Shown piece after piece: positions 25,080 to 35,300 of a stretch of DNA of 47,272 nucleotides. The notes beneath the pieces are model-generated. The model was not told where the DNA came from, searched no databases, and saw only the letters and a program-made list of their open reading frames with translations. The translations under genes and the position numbers were made by a program. The stretch spans positions 1 through 47,272 of the forward strand of contig MHFT01000104.1 of NCBI GenBank assembly GCA_001804315.1, in the 5' to 3' direction. Position 1 is the first letter of the stretch, and the number at the start of each line of letters is the position of its first letter. The DNA comes from Omnitrophica bacterium RIFCSPLOWO2_12_FULL_50_11 (GTDB lineage: Bacteria; Omnitrophota; Omnitrophia; Omnitrophales; Danuiimicrobiaceae).

Positions 25080-25966
25080 GAGAAGGATGAGCAGACGGGT
25101 GATGCGGAGGCCAAAAGGCGCTGTCCGTGTTGCGGCGGGATCGGCAAGAGCCGAGAAGAGGCGAAAGAGCATCGGGATTTGATCGGCGAACGCGGCTCGG
25201 TTGGTTTTGAGCGGGAAGGCTATTATTGCGGCCGCTGCCGGAAAGTTTTTTTTCCCTCTGGAACGGCGCATGGAAATCGGGGCGGAAGGATATAGTCCAA
25301 GCGTGCTCGAGAAGATTGAATATGCGGGAGCCAAGGCAGGATCGTTTCAGGAAGCGGCTGAACATATGAAGGTATTGGCGGAGATAAAAATCAGCGATCG
25401 GCATATCGGAAGGCTGACGGAACGGATTGGAGCTGAAAGGCAGAAGAAGTGTAATCTGGAAGTGGAGTTGATGAAGCAAGACAAACTTGAAGTCAAAGTG
25501 CTCAATAAGCCTGAAGTCTGTGCGGTTTATGTGGATGCTGGTAAGGTACAGACGAGAGCTGATGACGGCGGGGGACCCGGAGTGCGCGGACAGGCTTGGG
25601 CGGATACGAAAGTGGCATGTCTTGTAACGTATCAAGCTAAGGAACACTTAGAAGATCCGCAGCCTGAGGTGCCTTCGAAACTTATGGATCGCCAGACGGT
25701 CAAAGAAATCTGCCGTCAGATGGCGATGATTCACGGCAAGACCCAAGAGCCGTCGGCCGAATCCAAAGTGGCATCGACGAAGGTGAAGGATAACAAAGAG
25801 CCCGAAGAAAACAAGCAGGACTTTGAAAAGCCAGAGCCCTTGGTGCGCACGGCGGTAGCAACCCAGCAGAAGGTCGATGAATTTGGCTACATGGTGGCAG
25901 CAGAGGCCCAGAAGCGAGGCTTTTATGAAGCCAAACGCAAGGCCTTTGTTGGGGACGGAGGCAATT
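25080..25966 (+). pseudogene. ISKra4-type transposase, 5' part (frameshifted and interrupted)
   Basis: The frame from 25080 encodes a zinc-finger-like CPCCGGIGKS...YYCGRCRKVFFP. It then must change frame at a T8 run (25246-25253) to continue as PLERRMEIGAEGYSPSVLEKIEY, IKISDRHIGRLTERIG and KAFVGDGGN. The longest single ORF here is 25201-25977. It breaks off at the insertion point of the IS1634-type element, and removing that element with one copy of the 12-bp duplication restores KAFVGDGGNWIDSFGALHF. The 5' end is cut by the IS3-family element. Confidence 0.8.
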
Positions 25967-27830
25967 CCCGACTTTGACACTTGTCTGAGCGTTTTCACCT
26001 TATAATTTTTGGAAAAATCGGTTTGTGATACCACGCTTTCAAGTCTCTTTCAGCACTTTGGGCGGCAGCCGCATTCCGATGGCTGTAAACAGCTGAGCTG
26101 CGTTTCCATTAATATCGGTTCTCACCCAAAGGGTTTTTTCCGCTCCGAATCGAACCGGGACAACCCTGACTTCGCATAATTCTTTCATGATTTCTGATAC
26201 CGTTAAAGGCCGTTCCTTGATGATTCCGTCTTCGATTGATTTGGAAGTCAACCGCTTTGCTTTTTGGCGCAGCACCTTTGTCATGTGTGCTTCGCAGAGA
26301 TAAGCCAGAAAACATAAGGTTAAATGTCCAACAATCCGGCGGTCTTTCCAATGAAATACGGGTCTGGTTTTCAGCGTACTCCCTTTGAATTCTCCAAACG
26401 CATCTTCGATCTTCCATAAATCCTTATAATGCATCACAATCTCATCCGCCTTTAAATCTTTTACACTCGTGACCACTCCGAAGAATCCGTCCTTTTTCTC
26501 ATCTTCTTGAATCGCTTCTTCATTTAAAACAGGTTTGCTCTTTCCGTCCAAACGCACAAACCGCCGGTAACTCCGGTTGGATATAAACGTTTCGGCCTTT
26601 ACTTTTTTTGACCCGAGTTTTTTGAGAATCTTTTCCAGGATATCTCCGCGCGCTTTCTGATCCCGCTCGTATCGAGCGCGAGACCATGTCACGATCAGCC
26701 GATCTCCTTCATATTCGGTCTCATAGACATAAAGCGATTCGTTAATGGGACGGAATCGATTCAGATCATAAAATTCTTCGTGTCTTTTGCGGACCACACC
26801 CAGCTTCATCCCCACGATGAATTCCGTTCCGTCTTGGCTTAATAAATCCAGGTTCTTCTTGGAGAAGATTCCCCTATCTCCGACAAAGATAAACCGGCGC
26901 ACCTCGAATTTAGCTCTCATTTTCTCGACGATATCCTTCAAGGTCTCTCCCTCGAAGGTATTTCCGGGATACACCTCAAATCCCAAAGGAATTCCATCCG
27001 TATCTACCAATAAGCCAAACACCACTTGGGTGCAGTCGGTCCGCATCTCTTTGGAGTATCCAAACTGCCTCAAGCGTCCCAAATCAGTGCGCGTGCTTTC
27101 AAACCTCAAGGTCGTCAGATCATACAGCACCACATCTACCGGCATATTTAAGAGATCGCGCCCGTGCCGGTACAGCTTCTTTTCGATTTCCTCTTTATGA
27201 GCGGCCAACAAATCCATGGTCCGATAAAGTGTATGGACTTCGATTTTATCCTTTATCATTTCGGGATAAAATTTCTCAATCCAATGGTCATACACCTTTA
27301 ATTTTGAGCTCGACCGGACGAACCGCGAGGCAACCAGTGCGAACAACTGCGTCATTAAGTTGAACCCTAATCTCGGATGTTGATCCTGAATGTGGTTCAT
27401 GACTGTACGGATTCCCAGCTTCTCAAATAAATGCTCCAGCACGAGCAAAGGCCCCAGAATGAATGTTTCATCCACCGACACCTGCTTGGCTAAATCGCAA
27501 GCGGTGAGTTGTTTTCGATGGCGGCTGATTGCGCCGGCAAGATCTTCGATTTTGTGATCTTCAATCCGTCCCAAGGTAAGCAGCACTCGTTTCCTGACTT
27601 GGCCGTTATAACGGAAGGATTCCACCAGCTGATAATATGCCTGCCCGGAATTATTTTTAACGGTTCGGATATACATGCTCGTAGTGTACCCATATATTAA
27701 TAGAGAGTCAAGATAAATAACAAATAATATTCAAATATTATGCTCTATTTCGTGTACCCACATTTTCAATTTTTATGGAAATTATAAGGTGTAAAGCTTT
27801 CCCAATCGCGATTTAAGTGTCAAAGTCGGG
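25967..27830 (-). mobile_element. Complete IS1634-type (IS4-related) insertion sequence
   Basis: 1,864 bp with identical 16-bp inverted ends (CCCGACTTTGACACTT), one intact transposase gene and a 12-bp target duplication. It has split an ISKra4-type transposase. The exact duplication and intact ORF suggest recent arrival. Confidence 0.9.
26039..27676 (-). CDS. IS1634-family transposase
   Basis: 545 residues, full length for the family, opening with MYIRTVKNNSGQAYYQLVES. The DDE residues are likely Asp in VVLYDLTTLRFES, Asp in FIFVGDRGIFSKKN, and Glu in the YKDLWKIEDAFGEFKG signature. HLTLCFLAYLCEAH follows, as usual in this family. It is the only protein of the element and is uninterrupted. 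Confidence 0.92.
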   Translation of the reverse strand: MYIRTVKNNSGQAYYQLVESFRYNGQVRKRVLLTLGRIEDHKIEDLAGAISRHRKQLTACDLAKQVSVDETFILGPLLVLEHLFEKLGIRTVMNHIQDQHPRLGFNLMTQLFALVASRFVRSSSKLKVYDHWIEKFYPEMIKDKIEVHTLYRTMDLLAAHKEEIEKKLYRHGRDLLNMPVDVVLYDLTTLRFESTRTDLGRLRQFGYSKEMRTDCTQVVFGLLVDTDGIPLGFEVYPGNTFEGETLKDIVEKMRAKFEVRRFIFVGDRGIFSKKNLDLLSQDGTEFIVGMKLGVVRKRHEEFYDLNRFRPINESLYVYETEYEGDRLIVTWSRARYERDQKARGDILEKILKKLGSKKVKAETFISNRSYRRFVRLDGKSKPVLNEEAIQEDEKKDGFFGVVTSVKDLKADEIVMHYKDLWKIEDAFGEFKGSTLKTRPVFHWKDRRIVGHLTLCFLAYLCEAHMTKVLRQKAKRLTSKSIEDGIIKERPLTVSEIMKELCEVRVVPVRFGAEKTLWVRTDINGNAAQLFTAIGMRLPPKVLKET

Positions 27831-28405
27831 ACGGAGGCAATTGGATCGATTCCTTTGGAGCGCTGCATTTTCCCGCTCCGGATTGGATGCATGTTTTGGA
27901 TTTCATGCACGGGATGACCCATTTGTGTGGCGCAGCCTCTGCTGCTTACGGCAAAGACACGAAAGAAGCCTGGGAGTTTTACAAACGGCTTGTCACGAAA
28001 GCTTGGCAGGGAGAGACTGGGAGCGTGATTCGGATGTTGGAGAATCAGGTGAAGCAAGTCGGCAAGCCGCCTGAAGGCACCGCTCCAAGTGATTCACGAA
28101 AGATTGTTTCCTTGACGCTGGATTATGTGCGCCGGAATGCGCACCGGATGGATGATCCGGCTTGCAGGAAATTAGGGTTACCGATCTCAAGCGCCCCCGT
28201 CGAATCTTTAATCAAGCAATTCAACCAGCGGGTCAAAGGGACGGAGAAGTTTTGGCATCGGGACAGGGTGGAAGCTGTGTTGCAGAGCCGAGCCGCGCAT
28301 TTAAGCCAAGACGGCCGTGCTTAGAAATTCTGGTTTGAGCGAAAACCGGCTGGCAGAGCGGCTGGTAAAAAACGTTTCTGTCAGGGTGCCATCCCCGTTA
28401 TATGA
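27831..28405 (+). pseudogene. ISKra4-type transposase, 3' part with an in-frame TAG
   Basis: After the IS1634-type element the frame resumes with NWIDSFGALHFPAPDWMHVL. It continues through LPISSAPVESLIKQFNQRV and KGTEKFWHRDRVEAVLQSRA, the conserved C-terminal signature of ISKra4 transposases. It meets TAG at 28322-28324, where relatives have GRAE-x-FW. The frame then goes on as KFWFERKPAGRAAGKKRF to TGA 28403-28405, so a Glu codon appears to have mutated to a stop. About 90 bp of nondescript sequence follow before the toxin-antitoxin pair. Confidence 0.78.
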
Positions 28406-28494
28406 CTTAACAATTCCGGTCTTGCACCCCCTTATCATTGCGCAGTTGACCTGACCAAATCAATGTGTTGCAACGCCTTACAAGAGGTGCCCTT

Positions 28495-28713
28495 ATGGAA
28501 TCTAGCCTTACCATTCGGATTTCCCGCAAGCTCAAGCAAAAGCTCTTGGCAGTCAGCAAAGCTCATCACATTCCTATTAGCGACCTGGTGCGAAGCTCGA
28601 TTGAAGGGATGGTGGCAGTCCGTCAGTTCCGGACTTTAAGAGGAGAAATCTTACCTCATGCTGAAGCGCAAGGCATTTTGACCGATGAGGACGTGTTTGA
28701 CAAGCTTCAATGA
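28495..28713 (+). CDS. Ribbon-helix-helix (CopG-like) antitoxin
   Basis: 72 residues from ATG 28495, which has AAGAGGTG six bases upstream; the longer ORF from 28465 lacks a ribosome site. The start SSLTIRISRKLKQKLLAVSK with HHIPISDLVRSSIEG is a ribbon-helix-helix DNA-binding domain; the acidic tail would contact the toxin. It overlaps the PIN toxin gene by ATGA. Such antitoxins repress their own promoter; I could not pick out an operator. Confidence 0.8.
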   Translation: MESSLTIRISRKLKQKLLAVSKAHHIPISDLVRSSIEGMVAVRQFRTLRGEILPHAEAQGILTDEDVFDKLQ

Positions 28714-29114
28714 AAGTGGTCTTAGATGCAAACGTGCTGATCGCAGCTTTTGCAACCAGAGGTTTCTGCCAGAGCGTTTTTGAACTTTGCGTCGCACCGC
28801 ACGAAATTGTCCTGAGCGATGGCATTTTGGATGAGGCAGAACACAACCTCAGGACCAAAATGAAGCTGCCGGAAACCAAAGTTCAAAGCGTACTCGCTTA
28901 TCTACGAGAATATACCCAAATCACCAATCCAAAAGAGATTGCCATTCCCGAATGTCGTGATCCCAAAGATGTTAAGATTCTGGGTGTTGCTGTTGGCTCA
29001 CAAGCGCGTGCGCTTGTCACCGGCGATCACGATCTCCTAATACTCAAGAAAATTGGCTCCACTCCTATTTACTCGCCAAGACAGTTTTGGGAGAAAGTTC
29101 GCAGAAGAATTTGA
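28710..29114 (+). CDS. PIN-domain toxin (COG1569 type)
   Basis: 134 residues. The acidic residues of the PIN nuclease site are visible in VVLDANVLIAAF, SDGILDEAEHNL, CRDPKDVKILGVA and LVTGDHDLL. The family consists of RNases held by the partner antitoxin. The gene follows the antitoxin with a four-base overlap and is the only clear plus-strand gene pair outside the IS elements. Confidence 0.88.
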   Translation: MKVVLDANVLIAAFATRGFCQSVFELCVAPHEIVLSDGILDEAEHNLRTKMKLPETKVQSVLAYLREYTQITNPKEIAIPECRDPKDVKILGVAVGSQARALVTGDHDLLILKKIGSTPIYSPRQFWEKVRRRI

Positions 29115-29160
29115 TTGATTCCGAACGCGAGATACGATCACTCACCCATTGATCAACAAC

Positions 29161-29242
29161 TGCGGCGAGAGGGAGTTGAACCCCCACCCCTTTCGGGACA
29201 AGATCCTAAGTCTTGCGCGTCTGCCAATTCCGCCATCGCCGC
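29161..29242 (-). tRNA. tRNA-Leu (anticodon TAG)
   Basis: Acceptor GCGGCGA pairs with TCGCCGC plus discriminator A. The anticodon stem CAAGA/TCTTG closes the loop CTTAGGA, giving TAG. A long variable arm (TCCCGAAAGGGG) and TTCAACT T-loop fit a class II leucine tRNA. CCA is not encoded. Confidence 0.93.
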
Positions 29243-29324
29243 AGAAAAGAAATGAAAAAAAATTTAAAATGCGAAATTAATGAAGGTTTGCGGAATCCTT
29301 TGGTTTCCTCGTCCTCGTGAGCCT

Positions 29325-30044
29325 TCACCGCTGTTTGCCGCGCCGACCTCGTATTCGCCGAGCGGTCCAAGTATAAACAACGGTCATCGTCAAGCCAATC
29401 GCGAATATTGAAACTGCGAGCGTCGAAACACTCAAGGCTCGGTGTTCCTGGTAGAACTCTTGGCGCAAATAGAGCCCGAGAAATAAAACGACGATCGCAA
29501 GAATCGTAATCCCTTCCCCGTGGCCCCCAACCCGATGCAACGCGAACCGTGCGTTCTGACGTCCCGGATAAGGAGTTACACGCGGAAGAAATCGAGGAAC
29601 TGCCGCGGCATAATCCGAGTAAGGCTTCCCGAATCTGAAAGCTAAACGCTCCTCTTCCCCTTTCACCGTAACCCAATAAACCAAAAAGAAACCGACTACA
29701 AAAAAGGTGAAGATCAGCGGATTCCAAATGACGGCGCAGAACCCAAGTCCAAGCAGAAAATTTCCTAAATAAAGCGGATTTCGTACGTAGGCATAAGGAC
29801 CGTTCGTAGCAAGCGCTCTGATTTTCCTGAGGTAGCCGTGAGACCAAAGCCGCAACGCTTCGCCAAGCACGATCGGAGGGATTCCGATCCAAAAGCCCTG
29901 TGCTGAACTCTCCGCATAAATCGCAAGAATGATGGCAAATGGCCACCCCAACCAAAGGCGTAGTTTTCGCAAGCGGTAAAAAACGGTTTTAGGAAGGTGG
30001 TCGCCGATCTTCCGGTAAAATCGGCCTTGAGCGTCCTCGATCAC
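29325..30044 (-). CDS. Isoprenylcysteine carboxyl methyltransferase (ICMT)-like membrane protein
   Basis: 239 residues with about five or six membrane segments. The SAM-binding signature is GPYAYVRNPLYLGNFLLGLG, and KGEEERLAFRFGKPYSDYAA with VPRFLP follows, both typical of ICMT/PEMT-type methyltransferases. The second half adds two more helices. The natural substrate in bacteria is usually unknown. It lies between tRNA-Leu and a small secreted protein. Confidence 0.8.
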   Translation of the reverse strand: MIEDAQGRFYRKIGDHLPKTVFYRLRKLRLWLGWPFAIILAIYAESSAQGFWIGIPPIVLGEALRLWSHGYLRKIRALATNGPYAYVRNPLYLGNFLLGLGFCAVIWNPLIFTFFVVGFFLVYWVTVKGEEERLAFRFGKPYSDYAAAVPRFLPRVTPYPGRQNARFALHRVGGHGEGITILAIVVLFLGLYLRQEFYQEHRALSVSTLAVSIFAIGLTMTVVYTWTARRIRGRRGKQR

Positions 30045-30057
30045 CGGGGTCCGAGGG

Positions 30058-30435
30058 TCATGAGTCGTAAGAACTCGCAGTTTTTATGTACACCAGTTCC
30101 GGCAATTCTTCTTCGGCGGATTTCCGATAAATGATAGTAGCCATCGACCCACTTACGAGATCGCGGACCGACTGCATACGATCTCCGCCTTGAACAGTCG
30201 CCCGATGGGAGTCGGCCGATAGTCGAAGGACTTTCTCGGAAAGAACATCTCGAACGTTGAGGATGAGCTTGCCATCCGGTTCATCCAATTCTTCGATATC
30301 CATAATCTTCCCCTCCAAGACCAAAAATTCGCCACGCTCAAGATTCGTCTCCTCCTGAGCGGATCCAGTCGTAGGGAGGGTGAAACAGAAAGAGAACACA
30401 ATCACAAAAAAAAAGAATTGTTTATTCATACACAT
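30058..30435 (-). CDS. Small secreted protein of unknown function
   Basis: 125 residues from ATG 30435 (AGAGG nine bases upstream) or 123 from ATG 30429. A clear signal peptide (KQFFFFVIVFSFCFTLP, cut near GSAQ) is followed by an OB-like beta-rich region (FLVLEGKIMDIEELDEPDGK, LRLSADSHRATVQGGD). The ORF extends upstream to 30489 only through a palindromic repeat. I do not recognise a specific family. It overlaps nothing and precedes the ICMT-like gene by 13 bases. Confidence 0.7.
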   Translation of the reverse strand: MCMNKQFFFFVIVFSFCFTLPTTGSAQEETNLERGEFLVLEGKIMDIEELDEPDGKLILNVRDVLSEKVLRLSADSHRATVQGGDRMQSVRDLVSGSMATIIYRKSAEEELPELVYIKTASSYDS

Positions 30436-30453
30436 TTTTCGCTGCCTCTGATC

Positions 30454-30509
30454 ATCCCCCACCACTTTAAGTTTCATCCCAAGGGACATCCCTTAAAGTG
30501 GTGGGGGAT
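30454..30509. repeat. CCCACCAC...GTGGTGGG palindrome with perfect 17-bp arms
   Basis: ATCCCCCACCACTTTAA at 30454-30470 is the exact complement of 30493-30509. It lies between hinT and the secreted-protein gene and touches the hinT stop codon. It may act as a terminator or RNA stem; there is no T run. Confidence 0.85.
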
Positions 30510-30850
30510 CAACCGGGCGGCCACCACATACGCCTGCCGCCAAGCAGATGGAGATGAATGTGAAAAACGGACTGGCCGGCTTCCGGTCCGTTGTTAAAAA
30601 CGAGACGATAACCTTCTTCCAAACCTTTTCGACGCGCGAGATCTCTCGCGCAGAGAATGAGATCTCCGATCAACAAAGCGTCCTTCCCATCCGTATCGCT
30701 GATTCTACCAATGTGCTTTTTGGGTATCACGAGCACATGCGTCGGCGCCTGAGGATTGACGTCCTGAATGGCAATCATCGCATCATTTTCAAACTCCACT
30801 TTTGAAGAGATTTTCCTCGTGATAATTTGGCAAAAAAGGCATTCGCTCAT
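30509..30850 (-). CDS. hinT: HIT-family nucleotide-binding protein
   Basis: 113 residues, the usual HinT size. CLFCQII at the start and the histidine triad HIHLHLLGG near the C-terminus are complete; THVLVIPKKHI is also typical. HinT proteins hydrolyse phosphoramidates of purine nucleotides such as aminoacyl-AMP. It overlaps gltX by ATGA, an interesting pairing because GltX makes a glutamyl-adenylate. Confidence 0.92.
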   Translation of the reverse strand: MSECLFCQIITRKISSKVEFENDAMIAIQDVNPQAPTHVLVIPKKHIGRISDTDGKDALLIGDLILCARDLARRKGLEEGYRLVFNNGPEAGQSVFHIHLHLLGGRRMWWPPG

Positions 30851-32199
30851 GCTCCCGCTCCCATGGAAGCGACCTTAGAATAATTCATTGTAACATATCC
30901 GATTCGCTCGATCACCTCCTGTTTACCGAGGATCGCCATCACTTCGAACAAATTAGGTGTCACTGCGCGTCCGCTAATCGCTACACGCGTCGGATGGATC
31001 AAGTCACGGGCTTCAATCCCCATCTCGTGCGCCGTCTTCCGCAAGATCTCTTCCAGCGCTTTCGGATCTTTAAAATCTCCTTCTTCTTGCAAGACATTCT
31101 TCCACTGCTCAAGATGGACTCGCGTCTTGTCGCCTGTTAAATATTTCCGAACTGCTGCAGGATCAAACTGAACCCGATCCGTGAAGAAAAAAGCGCATTG
31201 CTCTTTCAACTCACCGAACGTTCGAAAACGCTCTTTGTAGAGCAACGCGATGGCGGTCATTTTCTTGGGATCCTCAAAAGCGACCGGCTCCATAAACTTT
31301 TTAACTTCCGCGTTATAATGGTCAGGCGGCAAATGCCGGATGTGTTCGCCATTGAGCCACTTGAGTTTCTCCGAATCGAAGCAAGCGTTCGTCTTGTGAA
31401 CGTCTTCGAGCCGAAACGCCCGGAGAAGTTCCGCACGAGTCATGAACTCTTGGTTTCCACCGGGCGACCATCCCAGGAGGGCCAAGTAATTTAAAAGTGC
31501 TTCTGGAAGATAGCCTTCTTCCCGATAACTAGCAAGTGACACTGCAGTATGCCGTTTTGAAAGCGGGGTGCGGTCAGGCCCGAACACAAGAGGCAAATGA
31601 GCAAATTCAGGCGGTTTCCAGCCCATCACGTCATAAATGGCGAGATGCCTGGGTGTATTGGAGATGTGGTCATCTCCGCGGATCACATGCGTAATTCCCA
31701 TTTCGTGGTCGTCTACCACGCAAGCTAGATGATACGTCGGAAAGCCATTCGATTTCTGGATCACGAAGTCACCAAGTTCCTCACCTTCAAATTCAACCGC
31801 CCCATGTACAAGATCCCGATAGCCAATCTTAGCTTTTGGCATTTTCAGCTTGACCGCTCTTCCACCACCGGCGACGGAAGCTTGAGACACGTCTACCGCG
31901 GGCTCCTCACTCCAGTAAGCGAGCCCTTGTTGGATGAGACCCTTTGCAATCTGTTGATAAAGGTCAAGATGTTCACTTTGCCGTCTCACCTCCCCATCCC
32001 AGTCGAGACCAAGCCAGTGCAAAGAGTCTAAAATTTCCTCCTCGTACTTCTTCTGCGAACGTTCCCGATCCGTATCTTCGATTCGAATTAAAAAAGCGCC
32101 TTGTTCCTTCCGGGCAAAGAGATAATTAAAAAGGGCGGTTCGGACGCCGCCGATATGAAGGGTGCCTGTGGGAGACGGAGCGAAACGAACTCGAACCAT
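30847..32199 (-). CDS. gltX: Glutamyl-tRNA synthetase
   Basis: 450 residues, slightly short of the usual 465-490. The class I signature is SPTGTLHIGGVR (9-20) and the KMSKS equivalent is PLSKRHTAV around 214. FLIRIEDTDRERS and VIRGDDHISNTPRH are present. The C-terminal anticodon-binding region is compact. It charges tRNA-Glu in the cytoplasm. It ends by overlapping hinT. Whether it is discriminating or not cannot be told here. Confidence 0.96.
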   Translation of the reverse strand: MVRVRFAPSPTGTLHIGGVRTALFNYLFARKEQGAFLIRIEDTDRERSQKKYEEEILDSLHWLGLDWDGEVRRQSEHLDLYQQIAKGLIQQGLAYWSEEPAVDVSQASVAGGGRAVKLKMPKAKIGYRDLVHGAVEFEGEELGDFVIQKSNGFPTYHLACVVDDHEMGITHVIRGDDHISNTPRHLAIYDVMGWKPPEFAHLPLVFGPDRTPLSKRHTAVSLASYREEGYLPEALLNYLALLGWSPGGNQEFMTRAELLRAFRLEDVHKTNACFDSEKLKWLNGEHIRHLPPDHYNAEVKKFMEPVAFEDPKKMTAIALLYKERFRTFGELKEQCAFFFTDRVQFDPAAVRKYLTGDKTRVHLEQWKNVLQEEGDFKDPKALEEILRKTAHEMGIEARDLIHPTRVAISGRAVTPNLFEVMAILGKQEVIERIGYVTMNYSKVASMGAGA

Positions 32200-32210
32200 T
32201 TGAAATGGTT

Positions 32211-32310
32211 ACGTAGTGGCGCCATTTCCGCCACACAACGCGGCGGATCCGCCGCGGCTTTTGGCGGACATGGCGCCCGAGGGCGCGATAAATCGCGCCC
32301 CTGCGCCCGT
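32211..32310. repeat. Dispersed GTAGGGGCGCG-type repeat (copy between gltX and the IOR gene)
   Basis: Begins CGTAGTGGCGCCATTTCCGC and ends AAATCGCGCCCCTGCG, with a GCGGCGGATCCGCCGC palindrome inside. It matches the ends and interior of the copy inside the ferredoxin gene (14201-14349), including the CGTATGG that follows both. Confidence 0.75.
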
Positions 32311-32323
32311 ATGGTGTGTTTCC

Positions 32324-35300
32324 TTAACGGCGGAGGTGGTCAAGGCGCTGGCTGCCTGCAACGTGCGCTTCGAGAGACAGGGAAGATAATAACTGTTCCG
32401 CCTTTTGTCTCGCAGCTTCCATCTTGGGATAACGAACGTCCCGGTACCCGTTGACCGCGTCAGGAACTCTGAGTGCCTCCACATAAGAATCATAGGAGTC
32501 GCGATCTTCGTAGTGAAAATTCTTGACCAGTTCAATATACCAATCGCGGAATGCCTTCTCACGTGCATGCCAGCCAGGCAACAAGCGGCGCAAGAATTTC
32601 ATCCGTTTCATCACGTTGAGCTGCCAATCTCTCGTCACCATATCGAATCGAATACGACAGCCAAACAGGACAAATTCAGGTCGTGTCATATGGCGATACG
32701 TCACCCGGTCACCCCGATTCGGATCAATACGATACCGTTTAAAATCGCGCTTCCGCTTCTCAACACTTGTCAAAAGATGAGCAACAAAAACCTCGTCCTT
32801 AATGGCCATCACCTTGTAGAGAAGATGAATCACCGCTTGAGTCGCTTGAAAACCGTAGTCCGACCGGTCCACGCGCTTCACCTCTCGCACCAAACGAGCG
32901 TAAGATCGGGCGTAGCTCAAATTTTCGTACTGGATGAGATCGTAAATACGAAGAGCAAGGTGCATATTCGTCTCATCGTCCATTTGCAGTGCCGCAACCG
33001 TCCGCACCACAAAATTTCGATACGCACGAGATAGGGGTTTCCCACGCCAGCCCTTGTGGGCCAAGATTTCCTCCTTTTCCGCCAGTACCGACTCATACGT
33101 GTCGGCTTCTCCGATGCTGACGCGCCCCGGGTTTTGGACATAGAGACGCCCTAAATGGAATGCATCCATGTTTTCCTTGATCGCATCTTTTGGAACGGAT
33201 TTCTCAATCGCCCAAAGGAGGTGCTCGAGGTGGATCGGCAGCATTCCCCTCTGATAAGTTATGCCGAGCATCACCAGGTTGACAAAGACCTTGTTCTGGA
33301 AATACCGTTCCGCAACTTCCGAAAGGTCAGCACTGAAATAGCATCCTGGCTGGCTCACACGGCGAATCAAATCTTCTAGATCTTCCAGTTTGACATCTTC
33401 TTTGCCAAGCAACATCGTGACGGTCGGCGTCTTATGTGTGTTCACAACCGCCGTCGTCCATCGCGGACTGGCAACACGCAAGTTCACCTTCGGGTCCACG
33501 CTTCGCGCCGCTTCTAGAAGATCGAGTCCGATTAAGAGGTTCGCTTTTCCATAAGGCGTGATCGGTGAAATCGGTCTTCCGTCCTTCGAGAAAAAAATGT
33601 GAGAGTAAACCCCGCCGTTCCGGATCGCCAGACCTTTTTTGTCTGCGAAGCAAACTTGATAACCCTGTTTCATCCCGGCTTGAACGAGAATCGCCGTCAC
33701 AACTCCGATTCCCATTCCGCCCACCCCAGCGATATACGCGCTCCAAGTACCTTCAAAGCTGGGGACTTCCGGTTTTGCGAGCGATTCGCCCCGAACATCG
33801 GCAAACGATTTATCGGGAGGTCGGCTGCGCTCAAGCACAATCTCTTCAAATGAGGGACACGCGTGAACTTTGGTGCAAGCACCGTCCGATTTACACCAAC
33901 TCAAATCCGTGACCAATTTAGGACCATAATGGGTTTTTTGAACCGTCAAGCCGGGACAACCAGTTGCCTTCGTGCATTCGAGGCAATATTCGCAGACTTC
34001 AGGTGTGATGTTGATGTACCTTTTTTTCGGAAGGAATCCTCGCTCCCGGATGACCTTCTTTTCTTCACGTTGTACCTTTCGGTCGTAGGTAATGCCACAC
34101 TCCTTATCCGCAATAATGACCTTCACGCCGTCCTTTAAGAGTGTGTCTTCGATCAGATTGCGATACGCTTCTCGATACGCAGGATTGATCCGCTCGACGG
34201 GAATTCCGGCCCCTTGGGCCATCCCACGGATGATTTCTTCTATCTTCTGAACCACCGTGGGATTCCCCATCAGGTCTAACTCTTGAGCGGGCGTTGGTTG
34301 GTGGCCCGTCATCGCGGTGGTCCCGTTATCCAAAATAATGAAGGTAATGTCTTGATTGTGTTTGATTGCATCGGAGATCGCAATCATGCCGCTGTGAAAA
34401 AACGTCGAATCGCCCATGAAGACCGCTTGTTTATTCGTAATGAACGGGTCGATGCCGGCTCCTGTTCCGCCGCCAAGACCCATTCCCGAATAGTTGTGCA
34501 TGAGCTCGCTGTTCGGTTCGAACATGAGCATCGTGTAGCAGCCGGTATCCCCATGAAAGACCAAATCCACCGGCTCACGCCGATGCCGTTTGCTCATGTA
34601 CGTCGCATCTCGAAATTTTCGCTTCACTTCCAAGAGTACGCTTGATGAATCCCGATGGGGGCAGCCGGGACAAAACGTGGGCGTCCGCTGGGCGAGTGAA
34701 ACGTCAAGCGTCCCAGTCTCGCGAATCAGAGCCAATTCTCTTTCCAAAACTTCCAAGTTGAGATCAGATGAACCCAGGCACCGCTCTTTGAACAAGGGGA
34801 CCAGACGCTCGATCAAAAGCGAAGGATTGAGACCGCGTGTGGACGGGATACCCTGACAGCCGTTGGGAAATCGCTTGCCCCACAGAGGAACAAAGCGTTT
34901 CGACTTCCCTTCTTGATAGGCACGAGTGATGATCGTTCTAATCTGCGATTCAAGAAAATCGCGCTTCTCCTCGATCACGAACACCTCTTCTAGCCCATCG
35001 CAAAATTGTAAAACGAGTTCTTCGTCCAAAGGATAAGTAATCCCCAGCTTCAAAATTGAAAACTGACCCTGAAGCCCTAGTTCGCGCAAAGCATGTTCCA
35101 GGTAACTGTACGCAAGTCCGGAGGTGATAAAACCAATTTTTGCTCGGCTGCTTTTATAGAGCATTTGATTGACCTCGTGAAGCTGGCTAAAACGGATGAG
35201 CGCTTGATATCGATCCGCCAGACCCTCTTCACGCGCGGCAGTCCTCGGCGACAGCACTACGGTTTCCTCAACCGGAATTGACTGTGTATCGATTTCAACC

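Larger units (their letters stand above)
25955..27842. repeat. 12-bp target-site duplication flanking the IS1634-type element
   Basis: ACGGAGGCAATT occurs at 25955-25966 immediately before the left end and again at 27831-27842 immediately after the right end. Both copies belong to the same interrupted transposase codon series. Confidence 0.9.

Noticed and set aside
32209-32568. 119-codon minus ORF at the 3' end of the IOR gene region
   Set aside because: It overlaps the fused IOR frame and the GC-rich repeat and has no recognisable features.
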